A stretch of 64,000 nt of DNA from JANQPX01 sp965204405 (GTDB lineage: Bacteria; Pseudomonadota; Alphaproteobacteria; Geminicoccales; Geminicoccaceae): positions 2,480,001 to 2,544,000 of the forward strand of contig CBDBEN010000005.1 of the NCBI GenBank assembly GCA_965204405.1, written 5' to 3'. Positions 54,333 through 63,696 of this stretch are shown one piece after another. Each line of letters opens with the position of its first letter. Position 1 is the stretch's first letter. The position numbers were made by a program, and so were the translations under genes. The notes under the pieces are model-generated. The model was not told where the DNA came from, ran no database searches, and saw only the letters and a list, made by a program, of their open reading frames with translations.

Positions 54333-56015
54333 ATGCCAATGACGTCTGATCGAAAGGAACTATACCGCTCGCAGGAGATTGCGGTTTTGACGGCAGAGCT
54401 CGAAGTACTACGCCGTGACCTCGAGGAGTCTGAACGGACCAGCGAGGCTAAATCGATGTTCTTTGCCACTATGAGTCACGAGATCAGGGAGCCAATGAAC
54501 GGCGTCCTTGGGATGACACGGCTACTTCTCGAAACTCCGCTGAGCGACGAGCAAAAAGGTTATGTTGATGCGGTTCATTTCTCCGGTCAGGCATTGTTGA
54601 CCATCATCAATGATATCCTCGATCTATCGCAAATGGAGGCCGGGAAGCTTCAACTGGATCGGATTGACTTCGACCTGAAAAATGTTGCCGAACGTATCAT
54701 TGAAATCCTTAAGCCGAAGGCGCAGGGCAAAGGCCTGGAGCTTGAATTAATTTTCGATGACGCACTCCCCAAGATGCTATCGGGCGATCCAGGGCGGTTT
54801 CGGCAACTCCTCATGAATCTGCTTGGCAATGCCATAAAATTTACGGAAGCAGGCTCTGTCAGTCTGGCCATTCAAGGCCTTCGCGAAGATGGGAACAGCA
54901 TCACACTTGGCGTTCGAGTAGAAGATACAGGGATCGGCATTCCGGACCATCTGCAGCAACAACTTTTTTCTCCTTATGCTCAGGCGGATCCCTCTATTCC
55001 ACGCCTCTATGGCGGCAGCGGGTTAGGCCTTTCGATCTGCAAACATCTGCTTTTGCTGATGAACGGAGATATTGAGGTAGAGAGCGAGGAAGGGGCGGGC
55101 ACTGCATTCTGTCTGACGCTGTGTTTCGACAAAGCCGAACCGGATCAAAGTAGCATGCCGCCCTCCGGTCAGATTGTCGGCTTGCATCTTCTGGTTGTCG
55201 ACCCCAATGAGGTGACGCGGCTGATGCTCGATCAGCAAGCCTTAAGTTGGGGGGCCGTGACCCATCTGGTGGAGAGTGGCGTTGCTGCACTCGACGTTCT
55301 GGATCGCGCTGAAGCCATTGGGATCCCCATTGATGTCGTGCTTATCGATAGTACGCTTCCCGATATGAGTGGTGAGGATCTGGGAAAGAAGATCAGGTCC
55401 AAAGATCGGCTTCGGCAAGTCCAACTCGTCATGATGACATCCTCCGGTCTTCGGGGCGATGCCGCGCGCGTTGCGGGTATTGGTTTTGCCGCCTATCTGC
55501 CTAAGCCCGTCACGCCCATAAATCTATTGGAGTGCCTGCTGCGCCTTCGAGACCGTCGAGTTGCTGCTCCAGGTGATCTGATTACAGTGCATAGCCTTTC
55601 CGAGAACAAGCCGGTAGGTCTGGATATCCTTCTTGCCGATGACAATCCGGTAAATAGCAGGATAGCGATGATCATGCTTGAAAAGGCGGGCCATAGAATC
55701 GATGCGGTAACCGACGGTAGCGCCGTCCTCGATGCTATAACGGAAAAAACATATGATCTCATCTTGATGGATGTGCAGATGCCGGGCATGGATGGTTTGG
55801 AGGCAACAAGACGCATCCGGCAGTCAGCCAGCAGCGGCGGTCCTCCTTTGCCGATCATCGCCGTGACCGCCAATGCTATGAAAGGTGATGATCAACGGTG
55901 TCTCGAAGCCGGTATGAACGATTATCTTACCAAGCCAATTGATCGCGCCCGCCTTCTCAGCAAAATAAATCAATGGGGTTACTCACAGGCCTCCGAGGAT
56001 ATACCTCGATGTTAG
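54333..56015 (+). CDS. Hybrid histidine kinase (HisKA, HATPase, two receiver domains)
   Basis: 560 residues from the ATG at 54333 (TTAGGAG before). A short coiled N-terminus leads to HisKA with H49 in ATMSHEIREPMNGVLGM; the position four after the histidine is Glu, where Thr or Asn is usual. The HATPase has N166-type GDPGRFRQLLMNLLGNAIKF, EDTGIGIP and GGSGLGLSICKHLL. Receiver 1 (about 285-405) keeps D339 and K391 but has D290-P in place of the acidic pair. Receiver 2 (about 430-555) is canonical (D436, D437, D480). No sensor or membrane domain is seen, so it is probably cytosolic. No response regulator or Hpt gene adjoins it. Confidence 0.88.
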   Translation: MPMTSDRKELYRSQEIAVLTAELEVLRRDLEESERTSEAKSMFFATMSHEIREPMNGVLGMTRLLLETPLSDEQKGYVDAVHFSGQALLTIINDILDLSQMEAGKLQLDRIDFDLKNVAERIIEILKPKAQGKGLELELIFDDALPKMLSGDPGRFRQLLMNLLGNAIKFTEAGSVSLAIQGLREDGNSITLGVRVEDTGIGIPDHLQQQLFSPYAQADPSIPRLYGGSGLGLSICKHLLLLMNGDIEVESEEGAGTAFCLTLCFDKAEPDQSSMPPSGQIVGLHLLVVDPNEVTRLMLDQQALSWGAVTHLVESGVAALDVLDRAEAIGIPIDVVLIDSTLPDMSGEDLGKKIRSKDRLRQVQLVMMTSSGLRGDAARVAGIGFAAYLPKPVTPINLLECLLRLRDRRVAAPGDLITVHSLSENKPVGLDILLADDNPVNSRIAMIMLEKAGHRIDAVTDGSAVLDAITEKTYDLILMDVQMPGMDGLEATRRIRQSASSGGPPLPIIAVTANAMKGDDQRCLEAGMNDYLTKPIDRARLLSKINQWGYSQASEDIPRC

Positions 56016-56074
56016 TGGTGCTGTTCGATCGGGCGTCAGTTAGATCGTGGGCAATTTAGGCGTCGCAGCGAAGT

Positions 56075-56338
56075 TTGATACTTTCAATGGTCACTGACAT
56101 CCAAGCTGATCTTCAAGACTACCTCATGACTTCTGCGCAACACGTTAAGCATCCAGATGTTGGCAGTATCGCAATCAAGACATCTCTTGTTGAGTGGGAC
56201 GCAGTTGCGGGTCTTGGCAATAATGTTCTTGATCAGGTTGCCGGTGCGAATATGCTTGCAGTGTTTGGCTACAACCGCTTGGTAATCGATATCGCACCGT
56301 TGTTCTTCGCAAGGCGTCAGGCGGCCTCGTTAGATTGA
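56075..56338 (+). CDS. Small ORF, unknown
   Basis: 87 codons. The product contains VTDIQADLQDYLMTSAQHVK and ends NRLVIDIAPLFFARRQ. Amino-acid usage looks protein-like but I do not recognise it. It sits at the start of a decayed region, so it may itself be a fragment. Confidence 0.3.
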   Translation: MILSMVTDIQADLQDYLMTSAQHVKHPDVGSIAIKTSLVEWDAVAGLGNNVLDQVAGANMLAVFGYNRLVIDIAPLFFARRQAASLD

Positions 56339-56682
56339 GAAAAGCGGTCAGAGATCTTCTCAGTATCGCGACGTTTCCGGTAGTCTGGAATTTCTGCGAT
56401 TTGTCTTGGTGTTGGGCCTAAAGGCTTCTATGAGCATATTGAAAACGCTGGCATATTTTGCAACTGCCAACCGACCCTTGGCCTGCTCCAACCCGCTTTT
56501 CTACCCCAGCATCCAGGAGCTCCCCCAATACCGGTAGTAAGGCGGGAGCAGGATGAGGCAAGCCCGGCGGGCTTGATAATGTTGGTGGCGAAGCGACGAA
56601 GCAAAACAGTTATTCGCCGCTGGGTGTTGATAAACGTCTGGAACGGGGAAAGTTCGACTTTTGAACAATCAGCGTAGCAGCG
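56339..56682. other. Gene-poor stretch in decayed region
   Basis: About 340 bases with no open frame of coding character, no hairpin with T-run and no RNA gene that I recognise. Probably degraded sequence linked to the transporter remnant that follows. Confidence 0.4.
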
Positions 56683-57240
56683 TTACCCAGCTGGCCTGAG
56701 GGGTTTTACGAGCGACACGGGAAAGTTCAGCGCTAGCATCTGCCGGTTCCTGGAGATGATCACCAGCACGATGATGGTGGTGATATAAGGCAGACTGGAC
56801 AGCACCTCCGATGGCCAGACGAACCGATCGCCTGAGCTTGAAGCGGCGGAATGGTCATGCTGCCGAGCAACCATGCGCAGAGCAGAACCCGAAAGGATCT
56901 CCAGGTCGCAAAAACGGCCAACGCAAGCGAAATCCAACCTTTGCCGACCGTCATGTGCTCGACCCGAACCGGCGTACAAACCAGAGACAGATTAGCACTG
57001 CTGAGGCCTGCCATTGCGCGGCTGAAGAGGACGGCGAGATATCTGATCCCGATGACCGGATAGCCGATTGCATGAGGGAATTGAGGACTCTCTCTGATGG
57101 TGCGTACCACGAAACCTGGCCTGGCCCGATACAAAAAACCAACTGATCAGATCGAAGAGGATGAACGAGAGATAGACCAGGGGGAGGACGATCGCTATAG
57201 CGCGGTACGCCGACCCGCATGAGTGTCGACGGCTCAGTTT
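56683..57240 (-). pseudogene. Remnant of a BMP-type (nucleoside) ABC permease
   Basis: Several frames on the minus strand give ordered pieces of a nucleoside-type permease: VVRTIRESPQFPHAIGYPVI, then IRYLAVLFSRAMAGLSSANL, VEHMTVGKGWISLALAVFAT and, in another frame, SEVLSSLPYITTIIVLVIIS. The order is right but frames change repeatedly and the N-terminal third is largely unreadable. It is not a copy of the intact permeases at 11.9-14 kb; it is a different member of the family. Confidence 0.7.
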
Positions 57241-57274
57241 GTTGCTCTATCCCAAATTGCATCTCGGCCAGCAC

Positions 57275-57700
57275 CTAGCGGGCAACGGATCTGTTGCTAT
57301 CGAGTGGGCAGCAACGTTTGGTCGTCATCTGCAGCTCGACTTCTTCAAGATCAGTGTTTCGGCGATCGAGGGATGGCGAAAGCTGGCCCTGGCAGATGAC
57401 CAACAAGCGATCACTTATTTCGAACAGTTCGTCCAACTTCTCCGATTTTACCAGGACAGACACCCCTGATTGGTTGAGATCGATAAGGGTCCGTCTGATG
57501 AAGGCGGCAGCGCTGAAGTCCACACCTTATGTCGGCTGTGATACCATGAGAATCTTGGGCGTAGGCTCGATTCCCTATCGATGATGAACTTGTGCAGACT
57601 GCCGCCGGAGAGGCTTTGTGCCGTCGTCTTGTGGCCATGGGCCTTGACGCTGAATCTCTTGATCACTTCCGATGCAGAGCCGCTGCTCCATGATGACTGA
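57275..57700 (-). pseudogene. Remnant of the matching ABC ATPase, C-terminal part
   Basis: Upstream of the permease remnant on the same strand. Pieces in two frames read EVIKRFSVKAHGHKTTAQSL and SGGSLHKFIIDRE (signature region of the second ABC domain), then AAFIRRTLIDLNQSGVSVLV and DELFEISDRLLVICQGQLSP (H-loop/C-terminal part). Gene order (ATPase then permease) matches the family. No Walker A part is readable further upstream. Confidence 0.7.
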
Positions 57701-58381
57701 CATGTTGCGACAGGTCTGGCGTCGCTGACGCCCGGAAAAGACCGGGAAACCGCCTCTTCGATGTAGTGCTCATGCTGATCATGATATCGAAGGCGGAGCT
57801 GGAGGTCAGACGGAAAAGCACAGGTTAGCCTGTTCGCTAAGGCGTCAACTATGGCTTTCTTTAGTGCTGCCTCGGAGAGCCTGAGCGGGGCATTCTGGAG
57901 ATGCCGGAAGCTGAAGAAACCGACCGTCATCTGATCTCGGGTGGTTTTATTGGCGCCAACGTGTCCGGCTTGCGGCTCGTGGAGAACTTTCTTGATAAGG
58001 GGCACTTTCTCTTTGTCCACACCGATTATCTTGGCATTGAGCCGTTCACTGATGTGCCACCCTACAAAGTCGAAATCACTGGGGACGACGAAATCTAGGT
58101 GACTGACCGCCGATGCTTCCAGTCGGTGGATGAGGAGCATTGCGTCGCGCATCCGTTTCTTTGTTTTCTGAAGGATTAGATCGACGAGGCTACTGTGCGA
58201 TGGTTCATGCAGCTGATCTTTGCCGAGGACAAGCCGATCCTGGAAAACCAATTTCCCAAACGACTGCCTTTGGATCCTCGCGCGAAGACGCCTATTTGGG
58301 CTGAGAAGTCCGCCGCCGGCTGAGTAGCAAAGGTGTGCCCATGAGGTCATTCCAGCAGCAGTCTAAACAGAAATAGGGTTC
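57701..58381. other. Unassigned sequence in decayed region
   Basis: An open frame covers most of it on the minus strand, but the product has no coherent domain and includes the antisense of stretches that look degraded. It may hold unrecognisable upstream parts of the ATPase remnant. I make no gene call. Confidence 0.35.
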
Positions 58382-58699
58382 TCAATGGGCAACTTGGTAG
58401 AGCTTCAAAGAATCTGGTACCCGATTGCTTCGAGCAGCGATCTGCGTTCCGCCGATGACGAACGGTCGGAGCTCCTCCACCATAATCGGCGTATGAGCGC
58501 GCGAAACGGAAACTGCAGCCTTACCGGCACCGTCCCCCATGATGCCGATGATCAAGCCCATATCGGAAGAGCTGGTCTCCATGCCTGAGAAAGTCAGATC
58601 AGAACGATCAGCGCCGCATTGGGTGGAAGTGTCGAGGAAATGGGCCGCTGCCGACGACATCGCTGGCATCGGTGGGCTCGACGCAAGCCCGATGCGCAT
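58382..58699 (-). CDS. Short ORF, unknown, probably a fragment
   Basis: 105 codons with balanced composition, for example SDMGLIIGIMGDGAGKAAVS and VSRAHTPIMVEELRPFVIGG. The segment after residue 45 looks like part of a real protein, but I cannot name it. It lies inside decayed sequence. Confidence 0.3.
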   Translation of the reverse strand: MRIGLASSPPMPAMSSAAAHFLDTSTQCGADRSDLTFSGMETSSSDMGLIIGIMGDGAGKAAVSVSRAHTPIMVEELRPFVIGGTQIAARSNRVPDSLKLYQVAH

Positions 58700-58825
58700 A
58701 TAGGCCTAAACATGAATCATGACCTGCGTATCGCGCGCCAAGTCCGAACGATTGATTTTGGATATCTAGCGATATCTCGAATCAGGTTGCTATGAGCCGC
58801 GGCAGATGAACGCGAACAAGAGGCT

Positions 58826-59430
58826 TTGATGATCAAGCTGTATGACTACGAACTGTCGGGTAATTGCTACAAGCTTCGCCTCCTGATGAGCATACTTGGC
58901 GTCAAATACGAGGCTGTTCCCGTTGATTTCTATCTTGGCCATCAATCCGCTGGGCCAACGCCGGTCCTTGACGATGACGGATTGGTCCTGCGCGATGCGC
59001 AGGCTATTTTGGTTTATCTCGCTGCCCGATATGACGAGGCGGGAACATAGTGCCCAACGGATAATCCGGCATTACTCAGCCGGATTAGTCAGTGGATGGC
59101 GTTCGCCGATGGTATGACATCCACCGCTTCTGCGGCCCGCTTGCACGACGGTCTGTTCTATGATGTCGCCATTGACGTCAGCCGCGCTGGCACACATCGG
59201 TTGTTCTGTGTTCTGGACGAGCATCTCTGGTTCGCAGAAAGGAGCGCGCAGGGCTGGAATTGTCCAGGCAACTATCCGACAATCGCTGACATCGGTTGCT
59301 TTGCTTATGTGATCCTATCGGAAGAGGGTGGAATATCTAACCCGCCATCCAGCGATGGACCGATCGGGTCAAGCGTTTTCTGGCTTCATCGTCATGTCCG
59401 ACGTGTTTTCCGCAGGTTGGGGAAGGGCGT
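58826..59430 (+). pseudogene. Glutathione S-transferase remnant
   Basis: The N-terminal thioredoxin-fold part is clear: IKLYDYELSGNCYKLRLLMS, then PTPVLDDDGLVLRDAQAILV. An in-frame TAG follows at 59048-59050 (probably an original Trp), after which the same frame continues with SRISQWMAFADGMTSTASAA and NYPTIADIGCFAYVILSEEG of the C-terminal domain. A later frame change is needed for FSGFIVMSDVF. The nonsense codon and the shift together indicate true inactivation. Confidence 0.75.
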
Positions 59431-59581
59431 CAGATATGCGCGCGCAGAGTGACGGTAGGTCGATGGACAGCATCGCCAAACGATCAATGTCGAGTGGATT
59501 GAGCGCGCGTTCGAAGGCCTCGTCTTCAATTCATGTAGCGGCTCCGCTATCAAATCGAAGGGACTAATGCGGAGCACATCG

Positions 59582-60577
59582 ATGAAACAAATTCAGTTCA
59601 CGACTTTTGGGACACCACGCGATGTTACCGCCTGCGCCGACGTCGACGATGTCGGTGAGCCAGCTGACGGTGAGGTTGTGGTTGACATCGATGCCTTTCC
59701 GATCAATCCCGCTGATCTCCTTACTATCAGCGGCGGCTATGCGATCAAGCCGGATCTTCCGGCTACGCTTGGGGCGGAGGGCACAGGCCGCATCAGGGCG
59801 CTTGGACCAGGGGTTGCGGATCTCACCGTCGGTGATCGGGTGATCATGCTCGGCCGAAATAATTGGTGTCAGCGGCGGCGTGTCCCTGCTGATGGCGTGG
59901 TCAAGGTTTCGGGCGAGGCGGACGTTCTGCAGCTAGCCATGCTCAAGGTCAATCCGGCGACAGCGCTGATGATGCTACGCCACTATGTCGATCTCAAACC
60001 AGGTGATTGGCTTATCCAGGATGCGGCCAATTCCGGCGTCGGCGTTTCGCTGATCAAGCTCGCCAAGGCCGACGGTATTAGGACGGTCAATGTGGTGCGC
60101 CGCGGCGATCTAGTCGACGGCCTCAGGGAGCTAGGCGCCGACATTGTCCTGGTTGACGGTGAGGAGCTGGCTGAACGGGTTGGTGTTGCTACCGGAGAAG
60201 CCCCCATCAAGCTTGCGATCGACGCTGTCGGCGGCACTCAGATCACCCGGCTTGCCGATTGCCTCACCGAAGGGGGCACGGTGGTCAATTACGGCCTGTT
60301 GTCAGGTGAGCCCTGTCAGATCCGCGCGGATCAGACGATTTTCAAGGGCATCACGCTCACTGGCTTTTGGCTTCAGAAGACCTTGACGTCGACGCCCTAT
60401 CCGGACCTGCAGGAGCTCTATCGAGCTCTTGGTGAGCGGGTGCTTTCCGGTGATCTGCAGGTGAATGTCGAGGCCACCTATCCGATCGAACGGATCAAGG
60501 ATGCGGTTGAGCATGCAGGCAGAAGCGGCCGAAGCGGCAAGATCCTGGTTCTTCCGAACGGCCCTCTTTCGGCCTGA
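59582..60577 (+). CDS. MDR-superfamily reductase (quinone/trans-2-enoyl-CoA reductase-like)
   Basis: 331 residues from the ATG at 59582. N-terminal GroES-like domain (INPADLLTISGGYAIKPDLP, ATLGAEGTGRIRALGPGV) and a NADPH-binding Rossmann domain (IQDAANSGVGVSLIKLAKAD; IDAVGGTQITRLADCLTEGG). It lacks the structural zinc cysteines of alcohol dehydrogenases, so it belongs to the zinc-free reductases. The NWCQRR segment and the N-P-A-T-A pattern (KVNPATALMML) resemble mitochondrial-type trans-2-enoyl-thioester reductases. The first gene after the decayed region to look intact. Confidence 0.85.
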   Translation: MKQIQFTTFGTPRDVTACADVDDVGEPADGEVVVDIDAFPINPADLLTISGGYAIKPDLPATLGAEGTGRIRALGPGVADLTVGDRVIMLGRNNWCQRRRVPADGVVKVSGEADVLQLAMLKVNPATALMMLRHYVDLKPGDWLIQDAANSGVGVSLIKLAKADGIRTVNVVRRGDLVDGLRELGADIVLVDGEELAERVGVATGEAPIKLAIDAVGGTQITRLADCLTEGGTVVNYGLLSGEPCQIRADQTIFKGITLTGFWLQKTLTSTPYPDLQELYRALGERVLSGDLQVNVEATYPIERIKDAVEHAGRSGRSGKILVLPNGPLSA

Positions 60578-60589
60578 TTTGTCCGCGGT

Positions 60590-61516
60590 TTAATCTTTCG
60601 GCAGATCTTCACGCGGGTTGTAGGGATGATCCTCGGACCAACGCGCTAGAAAGGCTTCGAGGTCGGCATCGATGGTCTTGGGCATGACAACTTTCAAACG
60701 AACATACTGATTGCCCGCAGCACCACCCTTCGGACCGGCAATTCCCTTGCCCTTCAAGCGCAGCGTGGTACCGCTATTTGCCCCTTTGGGCACCTTCATC
60801 GACACGGTGCCGTCGATCGTCGGAATGTCGATCCTTGCCCCGAGGGCGGCTTCACCGATGCTGATCGGCAGGTCCACATGTACGTCGCGTCCGCGCCGCT
60901 CAAAGAGAGGGTGCGGCATGATGCTGATCTCGACCAGCGCGTCGCCGGCGGGGCCGCCATTGACCCCGCTTCGGCCTTTACCCCGCATGCGAAGGGACTG
61001 GCCGTCTTCGATACCGACGGGAATGGTCAAGTCCAGCGTCTGGCCATCATCCATAACCACGCGCTTCTTACCGCCCTTCGCTGCCTCCAGAAGACTGATC
61101 CTCAGTTTGTAAGAAACATCGTCACCGCGGGCCGCCCGGCCAAAACCACCGCCACCGCGACCCCGCTGACCGAACATCTCGGCGAAAAGATCCTGCAGGG
61201 TTTCGTCATCCATGGTGCCGGCGCCACCGTGTCGGTAGCGGGCGCCTGGCCCCCCACCGCCAAAGCCATGGCGAAAGCCTTGATGGCGAGGCTCGCCGGT
61301 CTCGTCGATCTCACCCAGATCATAACTTGCCCGCTTCTTCGGATCCGAAAGGATCGAATGAGCGGCACTCACCCGCTTGAAACGCTCCGCAATCAACTCG
61401 TCATTCGGGTTGAGATCGGGATGCAACTCCTTGGCAAGCTGACGATACCGACGTTTGATCTCGTCCTGGTTCGCCTGCCGCGAAACCCCGAGAAGACTGT
61501 ATAAATCTTCGGCCAT
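60590..61516 (-). CDS. DnaJ-family co-chaperone, CbpA-like
   Basis: 308 residues. The J domain (residues 1-70) has the HPD triad in AKELHPDLNP. A Gly/Arg-rich linker (HGFGGGGPGARYRHGG; GQRGRGGGGFGR) follows, then two C-terminal substrate-binding domains (LDLTIPVGIEDGQSLRMRGK; RDVHVDLPISIGEAALGARI). No zinc-finger cysteines, so it is of the CbpA/class II type. It stimulates the ATPase of DnaK, whose gene is not here. Confidence 0.9.
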   Translation of the reverse strand: MAEDLYSLLGVSRQANQDEIKRRYRQLAKELHPDLNPNDELIAERFKRVSAAHSILSDPKKRASYDLGEIDETGEPRHQGFRHGFGGGGPGARYRHGGAGTMDDETLQDLFAEMFGQRGRGGGGFGRAARGDDVSYKLRISLLEAAKGGKKRVVMDDGQTLDLTIPVGIEDGQSLRMRGKGRSGVNGGPAGDALVEISIMPHPLFERRGRDVHVDLPISIGEAALGARIDIPTIDGTVSMKVPKGANSGTTLRLKGKGIAGPKGGAAGNQYVRLKVVMPKTIDADLEAFLARWSEDHPYNPREDLPKD

Positions 61517-61517
61517 C

Positions 61518-61937
61518 TCAGTTGGTACTCTCGCCTCCTCGCTGCTCGCCGCTCATATCGGTGACCCGATAGCCCAGTTTCGTGCGTATCAATGAAAAGT
61601 CACGTTCGGCAATTCCGCCGCAGGGCTGCGATAGATGAAACAAAGCGCCCCAGTCGGTGTCCATGTCGGCATGCCGATCGTAATAGCTGTAGCGGACAGT
61701 CATCACCTCGTCGCCCGACCCGGACGTGCCTTTGGCCTGATGGCGCTGGATCGTATCGATCCGCGGCGTTCGACAGTTGCCCTCCTCCTCCGTCGCATGC
61801 TGGGCATAATGCGCCTTGATGACGCGTTCAAGTCCCGGATCCGCACTCGGACCGAGAACACAAGCGCCGAGCGTCGCCACAGCAACGCCTGAGATCGATA
61901 ATTGAACCGTGAAAGAAAGACGTCCTAAGGTCGACAT
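61518..61937 (-). CDS. Putative lipoprotein, unknown function
   Basis: 139 residues. The N-terminal hydrophobic segment SISGVAVATLGACVLGPSA contains a lipobox-like LGAC. The mature part contains GNCRTPRIDTIQRHQ and VRYSYYDRHADMDTDWGALF, with two later Cys. It directly adjoins the cupin gene (61938) and the DnaJ-like gene (1-base gap), so it is likely co-transcribed. Family not recognised. Confidence 0.65.
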   Translation of the reverse strand: MSTLGRLSFTVQLSISGVAVATLGACVLGPSADPGLERVIKAHYAQHATEEEGNCRTPRIDTIQRHQAKGTSGSGDEVMTVRYSYYDRHADMDTDWGALFHLSQPCGGIAERDFSLIRTKLGYRVTDMSGEQRGGESTN

Positions 61938-62411
61938 TCAAGAACCTTTCCTGTTGGAGGGAGCCCTTGGGCTTGGGTGCCAATCGGCCGGAGCCATCTC
62001 GAAACCGGCAAACTCGAAAGCCGGCGCCACCACACAGCTCACCAGAGTCCACCGTCCCAGGGTCTCGGCAGTCTGCCAGCAATGTCCGGGGACAATGAGA
62101 TGAGCATGCTGTCCGTTGGGAAGATCCGGTCCCAGATAGCGAGCCTCGGCATCATGGCCATCGACGGACAATGTAAGAGCCAGGGGATCACCGGCGACAA
62201 AATGCCAGATCTCAGTCGCATCCACCCGATGCCAGGCTGAGACCTCGCCCGCTTGCAGCAGAAAATGAATACAGGTGACGGCCCCCCTCGAGCCATTCTG
62301 AGGTGCATCGCGAAAGGTCTCGACGTAGTGCCCGCCCTCGGGATGGGGCAACATGGCAAAGTGATCGATAATCCAGGAAGGGGTCATATCGGGTCCATGA
62401 CCAGTACTCAT
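61938..62411 (-). CDS. Cupin-domain protein (DUF985 family)
   Basis: 157 residues. DUF985 pattern: LPHPEGGHYVETFRD near the N-terminus, IHFLLQAGEVSAWHRVDATE and IWHFVAGDPL in the cupin core, and LIVPGHCWQTAETLGRWTLV with CVVAPAFEFAGFEMA at the end. Metal-type residues (H, E, H) are present. Members are small proteins of unknown or varied sugar-related activity. The start may be ATG at 62411 or at 62387. Confidence 0.85.
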   Translation of the reverse strand: MSTGHGPDMTPSWIIDHFAMLPHPEGGHYVETFRDAPQNGSRGAVTCIHFLLQAGEVSAWHRVDATEIWHFVAGDPLALTLSVDGHDAEARYLGPDLPNGQHAHLIVPGHCWQTAETLGRWTLVSCVVAPAFEFAGFEMAPADWHPSPRAPSNRKGS

Positions 62412-62463
62412 GGCATCCGGTACCCTTCTGGTCTATGCTCTTTCTCTTTCGGCATTATCAGCA

Positions 62464-63645
62464 ATGAAACCATCATCGACCCTATCACCCGAACTCGCCG
62501 CCGTCGTCACCTGGCTGACCGAAGGTGCTCGTCCTGCCGCTCAACCAGAGGACGTTGTCCAGGGGCTATGTAGTCAGCTTATCTCCGCAGGTCTAGCCAT
62601 CGACCGCTGCGCCGCTTTTGTGACCACTCTTCATCCCAACATCATGGGTCGGCGATTTTTGTGGAATCGCGGACAAGACGTGGCCATAGGCGAAGCTGAC
62701 TATCAGATCCAGGAAACCGATCTCTACCGCAAGAGCACGGCGGCCAAGGTTTTGGCCAGCGGCGAGACGATTCGCTGCCGCATCGGGAAAACCGGCGATC
62801 AAGGCGAGTACAATATTGTCGAAGACCTGCGCGCCGAGGGTTTCACGGATTATGTCATCCAACCGCTGGACTTCCTGAACGGTGAAAACCATGCGATCAG
62901 CTGGGCGACCAAGCGCCGGGGCGGCTTCACCGATGACGACCTGCGCGCGCTTGATGCCATCCGGGCGCCGCTTGCCCGTATTGCCGAGATCTATGCCCTG
63001 AGGCGCACGTCCATCACCCTTCTGGACACCTATCTCGGGCATCGTACAGGGCAGCGCATCATGGAGGGAAAGATCCGCCGCGGCGATCTGGAGCACATCA
63101 ACGCCGCAATCATGGTGGCCGACCTCCGTGGTTTCACTGCATTCAGCGATCATCGTTCCGGCACCGAGGTGATCGATTTCCTGAATGCCTATTACGATTG
63201 CATCGTTCCTTCGATTGAGAGATCAGGCGGCGAGGTTCTGAAATTCATCGGCGACGGCCTTATCGCCATCTTTCCGATCGAGCAGGATCAAGTGCGAGTT
63301 TGTAACGATGCCCTCGAAGCGGCAAGAATGGGACAGGAAAACCTCCGCCAGCAAGATGATTACCCTCTTCGTTGCGGCATGGCGCTCCATCTGGGCGAGG
63401 TCCTTTACGGCAATATCGGCGGTGCCAGCCGCCTCGACTTCACCACGATCGGGCCGGCGGTCAATCTCGCTGCCAGGCTCGAACCACTATCGCGCGATCT
63501 CGACAGGGCCATCCTTACCTCCGCAGCGTTCGCCGACCATTGCTCGGCCGAGCTGACATCACTCGGCGCGTTCAGCATTCGTGGCTTTACTGAGAAGGTC
63601 GAGATCTTCACCCCATCGGCTGCTGGACAAACTCCGCCCGATTGA
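62464..63645 (+). CDS. Class III adenylate/guanylate cyclase
   Basis: 393 residues from the ATG at 62464; an ATG at 62410 would make the divergent genes overlap and is less likely. The N-terminal about 200 residues resemble a GAF-like sensor (ISWATKRRGGFTDDDLRALD). The catalytic domain (about 225-390) has both metal aspartates (VADLRGFTAFSD; FIGDGLIAIFP), the purine-contact lysine in VLKFIGDG and the transition-state residues in GPAVNLAARLE. The lysine favours ATP as substrate, so cAMP synthesis is likely. No membrane segment. Confidence 0.87.
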   Translation: MKPSSTLSPELAAVVTWLTEGARPAAQPEDVVQGLCSQLISAGLAIDRCAAFVTTLHPNIMGRRFLWNRGQDVAIGEADYQIQETDLYRKSTAAKVLASGETIRCRIGKTGDQGEYNIVEDLRAEGFTDYVIQPLDFLNGENHAISWATKRRGGFTDDDLRALDAIRAPLARIAEIYALRRTSITLLDTYLGHRTGQRIMEGKIRRGDLEHINAAIMVADLRGFTAFSDHRSGTEVIDFLNAYYDCIVPSIERSGGEVLKFIGDGLIAIFPIEQDQVRVCNDALEAARMGQENLRQQDDYPLRCGMALHLGEVLYGNIGGASRLDFTTIGPAVNLAARLEPLSRDLDRAILTSAAFADHCSAELTSLGAFSIRGFTEKVEIFTPSAAGQTPPD

Positions 63646-63696
63646 TCGCCATAACTCCTTCGGCGGTCATTATCCCTTTCCAAGGAGATCAACGCG

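Noticed and set aside
57448..58350. Single 300-codon gene on the minus strand
   Set aside because: Only its last part matches an ABC ATPase, the rest has no coherent domain, and the frame breaks the ATPase remnant; it is treated as decayed sequence.
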